Source: Chloroflexota bacterium (GTDB lineage Bacteria > Chloroflexota > Limnocylindria > Limnocylindrales > CSP1-4). From it: a stretch of DNA of 43,086 bases. Each line of letters starts with the position of its first letter. Position 1 is the stretch's first letter. The notes beneath the pieces are model-generated. The model was not told the origin of the DNA. It made no database searches and saw nothing but the letters and a program-made list of their open reading frames with translations. Below are positions 1 through 7,830 of this stretch, piece by piece. The stretch lies in the NCBI GenBank assembly GCA_021783595.1, contig JAJXTS010000005.1, forward strand, positions 1 through 43,086. Direction: 5' to 3'. Made by a program: the position numbers and the translations under genes.

Positions 1-1276
1 CGTTGCGCAGCCGGCCCAGGACGTCATTGGTCGTGTCCTGCTTGTCGGCGACGACGAGGATCAGGTCGCCCTCGCCGGCGCCGGCGGCGATGCGCACCGC
101 GGCCTGCGTCTCGGCCGAGAGGAACTTGGCGATGGGCCCGTGGAGCTCGCCGCCCGGCTGGACGGACAGGTGGACCAGCCCGCGGGCGCCGAAGCGCTTG
201 GCCATCTCCGTCAGCTCGTCGATCTCGCGTCGCGACGCGCCGCCCATGCCGGGGGCCGTGATGCCCTTCACCCGCCCGCCGCCCGCGAGGGTCTCGTCGA
301 ACACGCGGAAGCCCGACGCCGCTCCGAGGGCCGCGGCCAGGTCGAACAGCTCCACGCCGAATCGCAGGTCCGGCTTGTCCACGCCGAACCGCTCCATCGC
401 CTCGTCGTACTCGAACACCGGGAACGGGATCTCTCGGATCGGGCGCTCCGGGGTGGTGGCGCGGGTGACCTCGATCACCATCTGCTCGATGAACGAGCGG
501 ACGGTGTCCTCGTCCACGAAGCTCATCTCCAGGTCGAGCTGCGTGAACTCGGGCTGCCGGTCGCCGCGCAGGTCCTCGTCTCGGAAGCACCGCGCGATCT
601 GGAAGTACCGGTCCACGCCGGCCACCATCAGGAGCTGCTTGAGCTGCTGGGGGCTCTGGGGAAGGGCATAGACCGTGCCCGGCTGGAGGCGGCTGGGGAC
701 GATGAAGTCCCGGGCGCCCTCAGGCGTGGACTTGATCAGGTTGGGCGTCTCCACCTCGACGAAGCCGTGCCCGTGGTGGGCCTCTCGGATGGCCTGGACG
801 AGGCGGCTCCGGAGCAGCAGGCGCCGGGCCATCGCCTCGCGGCGGATGTCCAGGTAGCGGTAGCGCAGGCGCAGGCTCTCGTCGATCGTCGCGTCCGGGT
901 CGTTGATGTAGAACGGCGGCGTCTTGGCCTCGTTGAGGATCGTGACCCTGCGCGCCTGGAGCTCGACATCGCCCGTGGCGAGCCTCGCGTTCTCGGTCCC
1001 CGGCTGGCGCCTGGCGACGACGCCCTCGAACGCCACGACGAACTCCGAGCGCAGCCGGGTCGCGACCTCGTGGGCCTCCGGCGCGTCGGCCGCGTCGATC
1101 ACGACCTGCGTGATGCCGTGGCGGTCGCGCAGATCAATGAACACGAGCTTGCCGTAGTCCCGGCGGCGGTGGACCCAGCCCGCGAGCTTCGCGTTCGCGC
1201 CGTCGTCGTCCGCGCGGAGCTGCCCGCAGGTGTGCGTGCGGTAGGGCGTAGCGAGCGGCGCGGAATCGGCGGACAC
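1..1276 (-). CDS. aspS: Aspartyl-tRNA synthetase, 3' end cut by window edge
   Basis: Class II aminoacyl-tRNA synthetase that charges tRNA-Asp in the cytoplasm. About 425 residues are visible out of the usual ~590; the C-terminal end with motif 3 lies outside the window. The N-terminal anticodon-binding OB fold begins PYRTHTCGQL and contains GWVHRRRDYGKLVFIDLRD. Motif 2 is seen as FRDEDLRGDRQPEFTQLDLE, and the GAD insertion domain follows. I chose the GTG at 1276 because GGGAG sits about six bases upstream and because the upstream in-frame ATG (1312) overlaps a TACGAT hexamer that looks like this gene's own -10 box. It lies 122 bp downstream of hisS on the same strand, a common hisS-aspS arrangement. 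Identification is secure; the start is likely but not certain. Confidence 0.95.
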   Translation of the reverse strand, partial: MSADSAPLATPYRTHTCGQLRADDDGANAKLAGWVHRRRDYGKLVFIDLRDRHGITQVVIDAADAPEAHEVATRLRSEFVVAFEGVVARRQPGTENARLATGDVELQARRVTILNEAKTPPFYINDPDATIDESLRLRYRYLDIRREAMARRLLLRSRLVQAIREAHHGHGFVEVETPNLIKSTPEGARDFIVPSRLQPGTVYALPQSPQQLKQLLMVAGVDRYFQIARCFRDEDLRGDRQPEFTQLDLEMSFVDEDTVRSFIEQMVIEVTRATTPERPIREIPFPVFEYDEAMERFGVDKPDLRFGVELFDLAAALGAASGFRVFDETLAGGGRVKGITAPGMGGASRREIDELTEMAKRFGARGLVHLSVQPGGELHGPIAKFLSAETQAAVRIAAGAGEGDLILVVADKQDTTNDVLGRLRN

Positions 1277-1310
1277 GGAGGGCTCCCGGGTGCGGTTGTG
1301 ACTGCGCGCC

Positions 1311-1316
1311 ATCGTA
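1311..1316 (-). promoter_or_regulatory. -10-like hexamer TACGAT before aspS
   Basis: TACGAT on the minus strand overlaps the in-frame ATG at 1312. If it is the -10 box, transcription starts downstream of that ATG, and translation must begin at the GTG at 1276 with a short leader carrying GGGAG. No clear -35 box is visible. Confidence 0.4.
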
Positions 1317-1398
1317 CCCGAGGCCGGGTCGCGCCCCGCCGGCCGCCAGGAGTCAGCCCGAGCCGGCCCCGGTCGCGGCCCGGCGACCCCGGCCCCGC

Positions 1399-2685
1399 TC
1401 AGCCGTGGCGGTGCGTCGTCTCCGCGCGGGCCAGCTCGCGAGCGAGGTCCGCGAGGGCGACGAGGCGCTGGCTGCCGGCCTGGAGGTCGCGGACCTGGAC
1501 GTGCCCGTCGGCCAGCTCGTCGCCGAGGATCACCGCGAAGTGGGCGCCGTCCTTGCTGGCGGCCTCCAGCTGGCGACCGAGCTTGCGGCGGGCGAGGTCC
1601 GCGCGTACGCGCAGGCGCTCGGCGCGCAGCCGCGACGCCACCCGGAGGCGCCCCACCGTGTCGTCCGGGTCGGCGCCCACGACCACCGCAAGCGGCGCCG
1701 CCGTGGCCGCCGGCGCGTGGCCCTGCTCGGCGAGGACGAGCGCCACGCGGTCCAGGCCGAGCCCGAAGCCGATGCCGGGCGTGGGCTTGCCGCCCAGCAG
1801 CGCGACGAGGCCGTCGTACCGGCCGCCGCCGCCGAGCGCCTGCTGCTGGCCCTCGCGCCCGCTGACGTAGAACTCGAACGCGGTGCGCGTGTAGTAGTCG
1901 AGGCCGCGGACCAGGCCCGGCTCCACGCGGAACGGGACGCCGAGCGCGGTCAGGTGCGCCCTGACGCTGTCGAAGTGGGCCGCGCAGGCCTCGCACAGGT
2001 GGTCGGTGATCCGGGGCGCGGCCGCGTTGAGGCCGGCCATGTCGGGGTCCTTGGAGTCCAGCAGCCGCAACGCGTTGCGCTCCAGCCGGTCCTTCTCGGT
2101 GGCCGGGAGCTCGGCGAGGTGGCCGCGGTAGTACGCCGTCAGCGTGGCGATGTACGCGGGCCGGCAGACGGGATCGCCGATCGAGTTGACCAGGACCTCT
2201 ACGCCCTGCACGCCCGCCTCGGCGTAGAAGCGGTGGCCCAGCTCGATGACCTCCGCGTCGATCGCGGGGCCGGGATCGCCGATCGCCTCCACGTCGAACT
2301 GCCAGAACTGGCGGTACCGACCGGCCTGCGGGCGGTCATAGCGGAACATCGGGCCGGTGGTCGTCAGCTTCACCGGCTGCGGCCAGGTCTGCATGCCGTG
2401 CTGGACGTAGGCCCGGACGATGCCCGCGGTCGGCTCGGGGCGGAGCGCCCACGACTCGGCCTCGTCCGTGCGCGGCGCGAGGCGGAACAGCTCCTTCTCC
2501 ACGACGTCGGTGACCTCGCCGATGCCGCGCTCGAAGACCGCGGTCTGCTCGAACAGCGGCGTCTCGATGGGCCGGTAGCCGTAGCGCTCCGTCAGGTCCG
2601 TCGCCAGGCGCGTGAGGCGGTCGAACACGGCGCGTTCGTCGGGGAGGAGGTCTCGGGTGCCCCGGGGGGCGCGGTAGGTCGGCAT
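1399..2685 (-). CDS. hisS: Histidyl-tRNA synthetase
   Basis: Charges tRNA-His. The 428-residue product has the usual bacterial length. It starts MPTYRAPRGTRDLLPDE, the typical N-terminus. Class II motif 2 is at 114-128 (FRYDRPQAGRYRQF). The two histidine-specific motifs are at 258-270 (LVRGLDYYTRTAF) and 285-293 (GGGGRYDGL), and motif 3 is at 304-313 (GIGFGLGLDR). A C-terminal anticodon-binding domain follows. An open frame extends 40 codons further upstream, but that extension is low-complexity and Arg/Pro-rich. A TACACT hexamer ends 8 nt before the ATG at 2685, so a leaderless start there fits better. The gene is divergent from merR and upstream of aspS. Confidence 0.97.
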   Translation of the reverse strand: MPTYRAPRGTRDLLPDERAVFDRLTRLATDLTERYGYRPIETPLFEQTAVFERGIGEVTDVVEKELFRLAPRTDEAESWALRPEPTAGIVRAYVQHGMQTWPQPVKLTTTGPMFRYDRPQAGRYRQFWQFDVEAIGDPGPAIDAEVIELGHRFYAEAGVQGVEVLVNSIGDPVCRPAYIATLTAYYRGHLAELPATEKDRLERNALRLLDSKDPDMAGLNAAAPRITDHLCEACAAHFDSVRAHLTALGVPFRVEPGLVRGLDYYTRTAFEFYVSGREGQQQALGGGGRYDGLVALLGGKPTPGIGFGLGLDRVALVLAEQGHAPAATAAPLAVVVGADPDDTVGRLRVASRLRAERLRVRADLARRKLGRQLEAASKDGAHFAVILGDELADGHVQVRDLQAGSQRLVALADLARELARAETTHRHG

Positions 2686-2693
2686 TGGCGCTG

Positions 2694-2699
2694 AGTGTA
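2694..2699 (-). promoter_or_regulatory. Putative leaderless -10 box of hisS
   Basis: TACACT on the minus strand ends 8 nt before the hisS ATG, leaving no space for a leader or ribosome-binding site. No convincing -35 element is present. The same arrangement recurs before rel, topA, tyrA, ppa, the ftsB-like gene and ychF. Confidence 0.5.
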
Positions 2700-2796
2700 G
2701 CGGCCGGGAGGGCCGGATCGGCTCGCAGCTCGCCCGGGCCCGGGCACCGCCGCCCGTCCGCATCGTCCGCGCCTCGCCCCGCGGGCAGGCCGACAC

Positions 2797-2820
2797 AACC
2801 TTCACGTTCGCGTGAAGGTT
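2797..2820 (+). promoter_or_regulatory. Perfect palindrome, probable MerR-type operator
   Basis: Arms AACCTTCACG and CGTGAAGGTT are perfectly complementary around a TTCG spacer. The site ends 17 nt before the merR ATG. MerR-family proteins bind such dyads between or over the -35 and -10 boxes of promoters with long spacers. A candidate -10 TACCGT lies at 2825-2830, ending 7 nt before the ATG, and TTCACG inside the left arm sits 18 bp upstream of it. This predicts autoregulation of the merR-MFS pair. The assignment to this MerR protein is inferred from position. Confidence 0.7.
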
Positions 2821-2837
2821 AAGGTACCGTTGGCGCC

Positions 2838-3350
2838 ATGGCCGACCCGACCGCCCCGCCGTTCCCTCGCCTCCTGCGCATCCAGGAGGTGTCCGCGGAG
2901 ACCGGCCTCACCCCCCGCTCCATTCGCTACTACGAGGAGGTGGGCCTGCTCGCGCCCGTCGCGCGGTCCGGCGGCGCGTATCGGCTGTACGACGCCGACG
3001 ACCTCTCGCGGCTGCGCTTCATCGCCGCGCTCCGGATGGACGCGGGCTTCTCGCTGGCCGAGATCGGCCAGCTGCTCGAGGACGAGCAGGCGCGGGCGCG
3101 CAACCGCGTCCGCTTCCTCCAGGGCGACGGGGCCGAGCAGCGCGCCGCCATGTCGGACGCCCTCGCCCGCATCGACCGCCAGATCCAGACGCTCGAGCGG
3201 AAGCGTGCCCGCCTGGACGAGATGCTCGCCGACGCACGGGAGCGGCGCGCCCACAACCAGGCGCACCTCGACGACCTCGACGCCGGCCGGGGCCCTGACC
3301 ACAGCCCGCACGCCGCGGCGGCCGGGCTGGCGCTGGAGCCGGTCCCGTGA
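2838..3350 (+). CDS. MerR-family transcriptional regulator
   Basis: A 170-residue DNA-binding regulator. The N-terminal winged helix-turn-helix spans about residues 13-80 (LLRIQEVSAETGLTPRSIRYY, then GAYRLYDADDLSRLRFI and the wing/helix GFSLAEIGQLLE), as in the MerR family. A coiled-coil dimerisation helix follows (about 105-140, ARIDRQIQTLERKRARLDEML). The tail is Ala/His-rich, with no cysteine pair of the metal-sensing MerR/CueR/ZntR type, so the inducer is unknown. Its GTGA overlap with the downstream exporter gene and the palindrome just upstream suggest that it controls efflux of a compound it senses. Certain as a MerR protein; the specificity is unknown. Confidence 0.93.
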   Translation: MADPTAPPFPRLLRIQEVSAETGLTPRSIRYYEEVGLLAPVARSGGAYRLYDADDLSRLRFIAALRMDAGFSLAEIGQLLEDEQARARNRVRFLQGDGAEQRAAMSDALARIDRQIQTLERKRARLDEMLADARERRAHNQAHLDDLDAGRGPDHSPHAAAAGLALEPVP

Positions 3351-4645
3351 GCGCCCGCGTCTCGCTCCGGAACGGCTCGCGGGCCCTTGCCCACCGCAAC
3401 TACCGCCTGTTCTTCGGGGGCCAGGGCATCTCGCTCGTGGGCACCTGGATGCAGACGGTCGCCCAGGCATGGCTGGTGCTCAAGCTCACGAGCGACCCGT
3501 TCATGCTGGGCCTGCTGTCGGCGGCGCAGTTCCTGCCCGTGATGGTCCTGGGGCTGTTCGGCGGGATCGTCGCCGACGCGCTGCCCAAGCGCAAGACGCT
3601 GATCGCCACCCAGACCAGCCAGATGCTGCTCGCGTTCGCCCTGTTCGCGCTCTCGCAGGCCGGCATCGTGCAGGTCTGGCACATCCTCGTGCTCGCCCTG
3701 CTGCTCGGCGTGTCGAACGCGGTGGACATGCCCACGCGCCAGGCGTTCGCGGTCGAGATGGTCGGGCGGGACGACGTGCCCAACGCCGTGGCGCTCAACT
3801 CCGCGATGTTCAACGGCGCCCGGATCATCGGGCCGGCCGTCGCCGGCATCGCGATCGGGGTCCTGGGCATCCCCATCGCGTTCCTCCTCAACGGCCTCAG
3901 TTTCCTCGCGGTGATCGCCGCGTACGCGGTCATGCGCGACGAGGACCTCCGCGGCCCGGCGCGCTACCACCGCCCCGCGTCCGTGCGGGCCGTGGGCGAG
4001 ACGCTCGGCGACGGGCTGCGCTACTGCTGGCGCTCGCCGATGCTCCTCCTGCCGATCACGCTCGTCGGGTTCGCGTCCGTCTTCGGCATGAACTTCGGCG
4101 TCGTCATCCCGGCCCTCGCCGACCAGGTCCTGCACACGGACGCCACCGGCTACGGCTTCCTGATGTCCGCGATGGGCGTGGGCTCCATGGCCGCGGCGCT
4201 GCTGATCGCGTTCTCCGGGCGCCCCCGCCCGATGGTCATCGGGCTGGGCTCAGTGGGGCTCGGGTTGGGCCTCGTCGCGGGCGGGCTCGTCGGCAGCGTC
4301 GCGCTCGCGCTGCCCGCGATGGCGCTGGTGGGCTTCGGGGCCATCGGCATGGCCGCCACCGCGAACACGACGGTCCAGCTGAACGTGGAGGACGGCTACC
4401 GGGGCCGGGTGATGAGCGTGTACTCGACGGTCTTCGCCGGCTCCACGCCCATCGGCGGCCTGTTCGCCGGCTGGCTCGCGACGGCCGTCTCGGTGGACGG
4501 GTCGCTGGTCATCGCGGGCGTCCTGACCGGCCTGACCGGCCTGCTCGGGGTGGTCTGGCTGCGGCGCATCCGCGCCCGGGGCGTGGCGCCCTTCCTGGTG
4601 CACGACGGCGTCGCCGGCGGGACCTCGCCCGCCCGGCTGCGCTGA
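3347..4645 (+). CDS. MFS transporter, EntS/DHA3-like exporter
   Basis: A 432-residue inner-membrane protein with about twelve hydrophobic helices. The N-terminus (HRNYRLFFGGQGISLVGTWM) and the loop GGIVADALPKRKTLIATQ between helices 2 and 3 are typical of the MFS_3 group that includes enterobactin exporter EntS and macrolide efflux proteins. The start is a GTG overlapping the merR stop in GTGA, implying translational coupling. With a MerR regulator as operon partner, drug or metabolite efflux is the likely role. The substrate cannot be read from the sequence. It converges with rel, leaving a 72-bp GC-rich gap (4646-4717) with small inverted repeats (GGCGCC) but no U-run terminator. Confidence 0.9.
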   Translation: MSARVSLRNGSRALAHRNYRLFFGGQGISLVGTWMQTVAQAWLVLKLTSDPFMLGLLSAAQFLPVMVLGLFGGIVADALPKRKTLIATQTSQMLLAFALFALSQAGIVQVWHILVLALLLGVSNAVDMPTRQAFAVEMVGRDDVPNAVALNSAMFNGARIIGPAVAGIAIGVLGIPIAFLLNGLSFLAVIAAYAVMRDEDLRGPARYHRPASVRAVGETLGDGLRYCWRSPMLLLPITLVGFASVFGMNFGVVIPALADQVLHTDATGYGFLMSAMGVGSMAAALLIAFSGRPRPMVIGLGSVGLGLGLVAGGLVGSVALALPAMALVGFGAIGMAATANTTVQLNVEDGYRGRVMSVYSTVFAGSTPIGGLFAGWLATAVSVDGSLVIAGVLTGLTGLLGVVWLRRIRARGVAPFLVHDGVAGGTSPARLR

Positions 4646-4717
4646 GCCCGGCCTCAGGGCGCCGGGCGCCGCTGCGGGCCGCCCCGGCGGACGCGCCGCC
4701 CCGCCCGACGGCGCTGC

Positions 4718-7012
4718 CTAGCCCAAGTCCCGCTGCACGCTGAGCACGTCCTTGAGCTGCTCCACCCGCCCCATCACCTTGGCCAGCTGGGCCACCGACG
4801 CCACCTGCAGCGTCATCGTGAGCAGCGCCGTGTGGTCCGGCGAGACCGACACGTTGGCGGCCAGGATGTTCACCCGGTTCTCGGCCATCACCTGGGTGAC
4901 ATCGGAGAGCAGCCCGGTCCGGTCGTACGCCTCCACCCGGATCGCGATCGGATAGGTCTGCGCCGGCGCCGCCTCCCACTCGACGTCGATCAGCCGGGTG
5001 ACCTCACGCTCGTTGATGACCGTCGGGCAGGTCCGCAGGTGGACGGTGATGCCCTTGCCCCGCGTGATGAACCCGGCGATCGGATCGCCCGGGATCGGGT
5101 GGCAGCACTTGGCGAACCGGACGAGGAGGTCCCCGACGCCCTTGACCCGCACCCCGCCGGAGCGGGCGGGCTGCGAGGGGGCGATCGTCGGCAGCGCCGC
5201 CTGGCCGTCGTCGGTCACGCCCAGGCGGATCACCACCTGCTGCGCGGAGATGGCGCCGTAGCCGATGGCGGCGAAGAAGTCGTCGCCGGTCTCGTGGCTG
5301 TAGCTCTTGGCGACCTCGGCCACCTTGTCGGCGCCGATCTGGGCGACGCTGGTCCGGGCCAGCCGACGCAGCTCGCGGTCCAGCGCCTCGCGCCCGTGGA
5401 CGATGTTCTCGGCGCGGTCCTTCTTCTTGAACCACTGCCGGATCTTCTCCCGGGCGTGGGACGTCCGGACGATGTTGAGCCAGTCCCGCGACGGGCCGTG
5501 CTCGCCCTTGGTCGTGACGATCTCGACGATGTCGCCGTTCTTGAGCCGGTAGTCCAGCGGCACGAGCCGGTTGTTGACCTTGGCGCCGATCGTCCGGTGG
5601 CCGATGTCGGTGTGGATGCGGTAGGCGAAGTCGAGCGGCGTCGAGCCCGCCGGCAGGTCCTTGACGTCGCCCCGCGGGGTGAACACGAAGACCTGGTCCT
5701 GGAAGATGTCGAGCTTGATCCCCTCGACGAACTCGGTGGCGTCGTGGTCGCCGACGTCGCGCTGCCACTCCATCAGCTGGCGCAGCCAGGCGAGCTTGGC
5801 GTCGTAGTCGCGCTCGGACTTGGACCCCTCCTTGTACCGCCAGTGCGCAGCGATGCCGACCTCGCTGACCTGGTGCATGGCGCGCGTCCGGATCTGGATC
5901 TCGAGCGGCTTGCCGTCGAGCGCGATCACCGCGGTGTGGAGGCTCTGGTACAGGTTGTTCTTGGGGACGGCGATGTAGTCGTCGAACTGCCCCGGGATGG
6001 GCCGCCACAGGGCGTGGACGAGGCCCAGGGCCGCGTAGCAGTCCCGGATCTCGTCGACTAGGATGCGGATGGCGTAGACGTCGTAGATCTCGCCGAACTC
6101 CGCGCCCTTGCGCTGCATCTTCTTGTAGATGCTGTAGATGTGCTTGGGGCGGCCCTGGAGCTCGGCGTCGAGGCCCGCCTCCGCCAGGCGCGGGCGCAGC
6201 TCCTCGATCGCCCGCTCGATGTAGCTCTCGCGGCCCTTGCGCCGGGTGTCGAGCAGCTTCGCCAGCTCCCGGTAGCGTTCCGGCTCGAGCGCCTTGAACG
6301 ACAGGTCCTCGAGCTCCCACTTGATCTGCCAGATGCCGAGGCGCTCCGCCAGGGGCGCGTAGATCTCCATCGTCTGGCGCGCGATGCGCTGCTGCTTCTC
6401 GGGCGGCAGGGCCGCCAGCGTGCGCATGTTGTGGAGGCGGTCCGCGAGCTTGATGAGCACGACGCGGATGTCGTCCGCCATCGCGAGGAACATCTTCCGG
6501 ATGTTCTCGGCCTGCTGCTGCTCGTGGCTGTGGGTGCTGAACTTGGACAGCTTGGTGACGCCGTCCACCAGGTGCGCGACCTCGGGCCCGAAGCGGTCCT
6601 CGATGTCCGCGAGGCTGTACTCGGTGTCCTCCGGCACGTCGTGGAGGAGCGCGGCCGCAACCGCGACCGGGTCGATCCCCAAGTCGGCGAGGACCTGCGC
6701 GGCCGCGATGGGGTGCATGACGTACGGCTCGCCAGAGGCACGCACCTGTCCGCCGTGCGCCTCCACCGCGAGCGAGAACGCGCGCTCCACGACGCCGAGG
6801 TCGGCCTGCGGGTGGTGCGCCCGGAGCGACGCCGTCAGGTGGGGCCGGGCCGCCTCCGGGTCCCGGTGGGAGCTCCGGTGGGGCGGCAGGACCTCGCCCT
6901 CCACCGGCCGGACGGGGGCGTCCCCGCCCGCCGCGCCCAGGGGCGCTCGCGCCGTGACGGGGCGCGGCTTCGGCAGCGGCAGCTCGGGGTCCCGCACGAC
7001 AGGGTCGGCCAT
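4718..7012 (-). CDS. rel: Bifunctional (p)ppGpp synthetase/hydrolase Rel
   Basis: The 764-residue stringent-response enzyme makes and degrades ppGpp. The HD hydrolase domain has its metal ligands (H100, H124-D125, E128-D129 in LLHDVPEDT, and KLADRLHNMRTL near 190). The synthetase domain spans about 285-400 with GRPKHIYSIYKKM, and the TGS domain lies around 435-500 (VFVFTPRGDVKDLPAGSTPL). A zinc-finger/helical region with FAKCCHPIPGD and a C-terminal ACT domain complete it. Unusually, the signature that is RxKD in most bifunctional Rel proteins reads QFDD at 342-345, closer to the acidic ExDD of synthetase-only RelA. The first ~60 residues are a Pro-rich extension. The ATG at 7012 follows a TAGACT hexamer by 6 nt. 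Confidence 0.96.
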   Translation of the reverse strand: MADPVVRDPELPLPKPRPVTARAPLGAAGGDAPVRPVEGEVLPPHRSSHRDPEAARPHLTASLRAHHPQADLGVVERAFSLAVEAHGGQVRASGEPYVMHPIAAAQVLADLGIDPVAVAAALLHDVPEDTEYSLADIEDRFGPEVAHLVDGVTKLSKFSTHSHEQQQAENIRKMFLAMADDIRVVLIKLADRLHNMRTLAALPPEKQQRIARQTMEIYAPLAERLGIWQIKWELEDLSFKALEPERYRELAKLLDTRRKGRESYIERAIEELRPRLAEAGLDAELQGRPKHIYSIYKKMQRKGAEFGEIYDVYAIRILVDEIRDCYAALGLVHALWRPIPGQFDDYIAVPKNNLYQSLHTAVIALDGKPLEIQIRTRAMHQVSEVGIAAHWRYKEGSKSERDYDAKLAWLRQLMEWQRDVGDHDATEFVEGIKLDIFQDQVFVFTPRGDVKDLPAGSTPLDFAYRIHTDIGHRTIGAKVNNRLVPLDYRLKNGDIVEIVTTKGEHGPSRDWLNIVRTSHAREKIRQWFKKKDRAENIVHGREALDRELRRLARTSVAQIGADKVAEVAKSYSHETGDDFFAAIGYGAISAQQVVIRLGVTDDGQAALPTIAPSQPARSGGVRVKGVGDLLVRFAKCCHPIPGDPIAGFITRGKGITVHLRTCPTVINEREVTRLIDVEWEAAPAQTYPIAIRVEAYDRTGLLSDVTQVMAENRVNILAANVSVSPDHTALLTMTLQVASVAQLAKVMGRVEQLKDVLSVQRDLG

Positions 7013-7018
7013 TGGCGC

Positions 7019-7024
7019 AGTCTA
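7019..7024 (-). promoter_or_regulatory. Putative leaderless -10 box of rel
   Basis: TAGACT on the minus strand ends 6 nt before the rel ATG. No ribosome-binding site can fit. No recognisable -35 box is present at 16-18 bp. Confidence 0.5.
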
Positions 7025-7110
7025 CGCCCCTGACCGTCGGCGCCCGTTCGCCGGCAGGCCCGCGCGGCAGGCGGTCGCGACCGACCCCGGGCCGTCCGGT
7101 CGGCGCGGCG

Positions 7111-7827
7111 TCATCCCCCGAGCAGCCCCACCGTCAGCTCGCCGTCCAGGACCAGGTTGCCAGCCGGGTCCACCGTGGCCGAGGTCAGGCGCAGCGGCAC
7201 GTCCACCCCCGCGCGCAGCAGCGTCACCGGGGTGCCGCCGGCCGGCACCGCCACCAGGTCCCCGCCGGCGTCCACCGCCAGCGTCGCGGTCACCGTGGTG
7301 GCGGCTGCCCTGACGCTGACCCGGTCGGGCGCCGTGAGGCGCACCGCGGACGGCGCGACGGCCAGGCCCATCGCGCTCGCGATCTCCCCGGCCACCAGCG
7401 ACCGGGCCGCCGAGGCGGCGATCGTGGTGGTCGCCGTGACGCGGGCGCCCCCGCCGGCAAGGTCCACGGCGCCCAGGGTGAGGGGCTGCCCCGCCACGTC
7501 CGGCACGGTGACCCCGGTCAGGCGCCCGGCGACGCTGGTCGCGGACCGGTCGAGCAGGGACACGCCCAGGAAGGTGACGTCCAGGGCGCCGATGCGAAGC
7601 CCGCGAAACGTCGCGCTCGTGGCGCGCAGTCGCACGCGGTCGGCGCGCAGGGCGAGCAGGTCCCAGGGCGGGTCCGCGACCACGGTCACGGTCGTGTCCG
7701 GGGCCTGCAGGCCCGCGGCCCCGACACCGGCCGTCAGCACGCCCGCGGCGACCGCCGGCAGCCCCACCACGACCCCTACCGCCAGCAGGGCCGCCGCCAG
7801 CATGACCGTGAACAGGCAGCCTCGCAC
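7111..7827 (-). CDS. DUF2993/LmeA-like secreted or membrane-anchored protein
   Basis: A 238-residue protein with an N-terminal hydrophobic segment (about 7-32, VMLAAALLAVGVVVGLPAVAA) that is either a signal peptide or a membrane anchor. The rest is beta-rich (WDLLALRADRVRLRATSATFRGLRIGAL in pieces) and resembles the DUF2993 family that includes mycobacterial LmeA, a periplasmic lipid-binding protein. It starts with GTG three bases after the murE stop, so it is probably the last gene of the cell-wall operon. A role in the cell envelope is inferred from this position and the export signal. Family assignment is moderate and rests on the pattern of the repeated V-x-L-x-A strands. Confidence 0.65.
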   Translation of the reverse strand: MRGCLFTVMLAAALLAVGVVVGLPAVAAGVLTAGVGAAGLQAPDTTVTVVADPPWDLLALRADRVRLRATSATFRGLRIGALDVTFLGVSLLDRSATSVAGRLTGVTVPDVAGQPLTLGAVDLAGGGARVTATTTIAASAARSLVAGEIASAMGLAVAPSAVRLTAPDRVSVRAAATTVTATLAVDAGGDLVAVPAGGTPVTLLRAGVDVPLRLTSATVDPAGNLVLDGELTVGLLGG

Positions 7828-7830
7828 GGC

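Noticed and set aside
1277-1312. aspS start at ATG 1312
   Set aside because: This ATG overlaps the TACGAT hexamer and lacks a ribosome-binding site; the GTG at 1276 has GGGAG.
2686-2805. 40-residue N-terminal extension of HisS
   Set aside because: It is Arg/Pro-rich, unlike the family, and would cross the TACACT -10 box.
2812-4743. Alternative plus-strand frame over merR and the MFS gene
   Set aside because: Low-complexity shadow. The merR helix-turn-helix and MFS helices are read in two other plus-strand frames.
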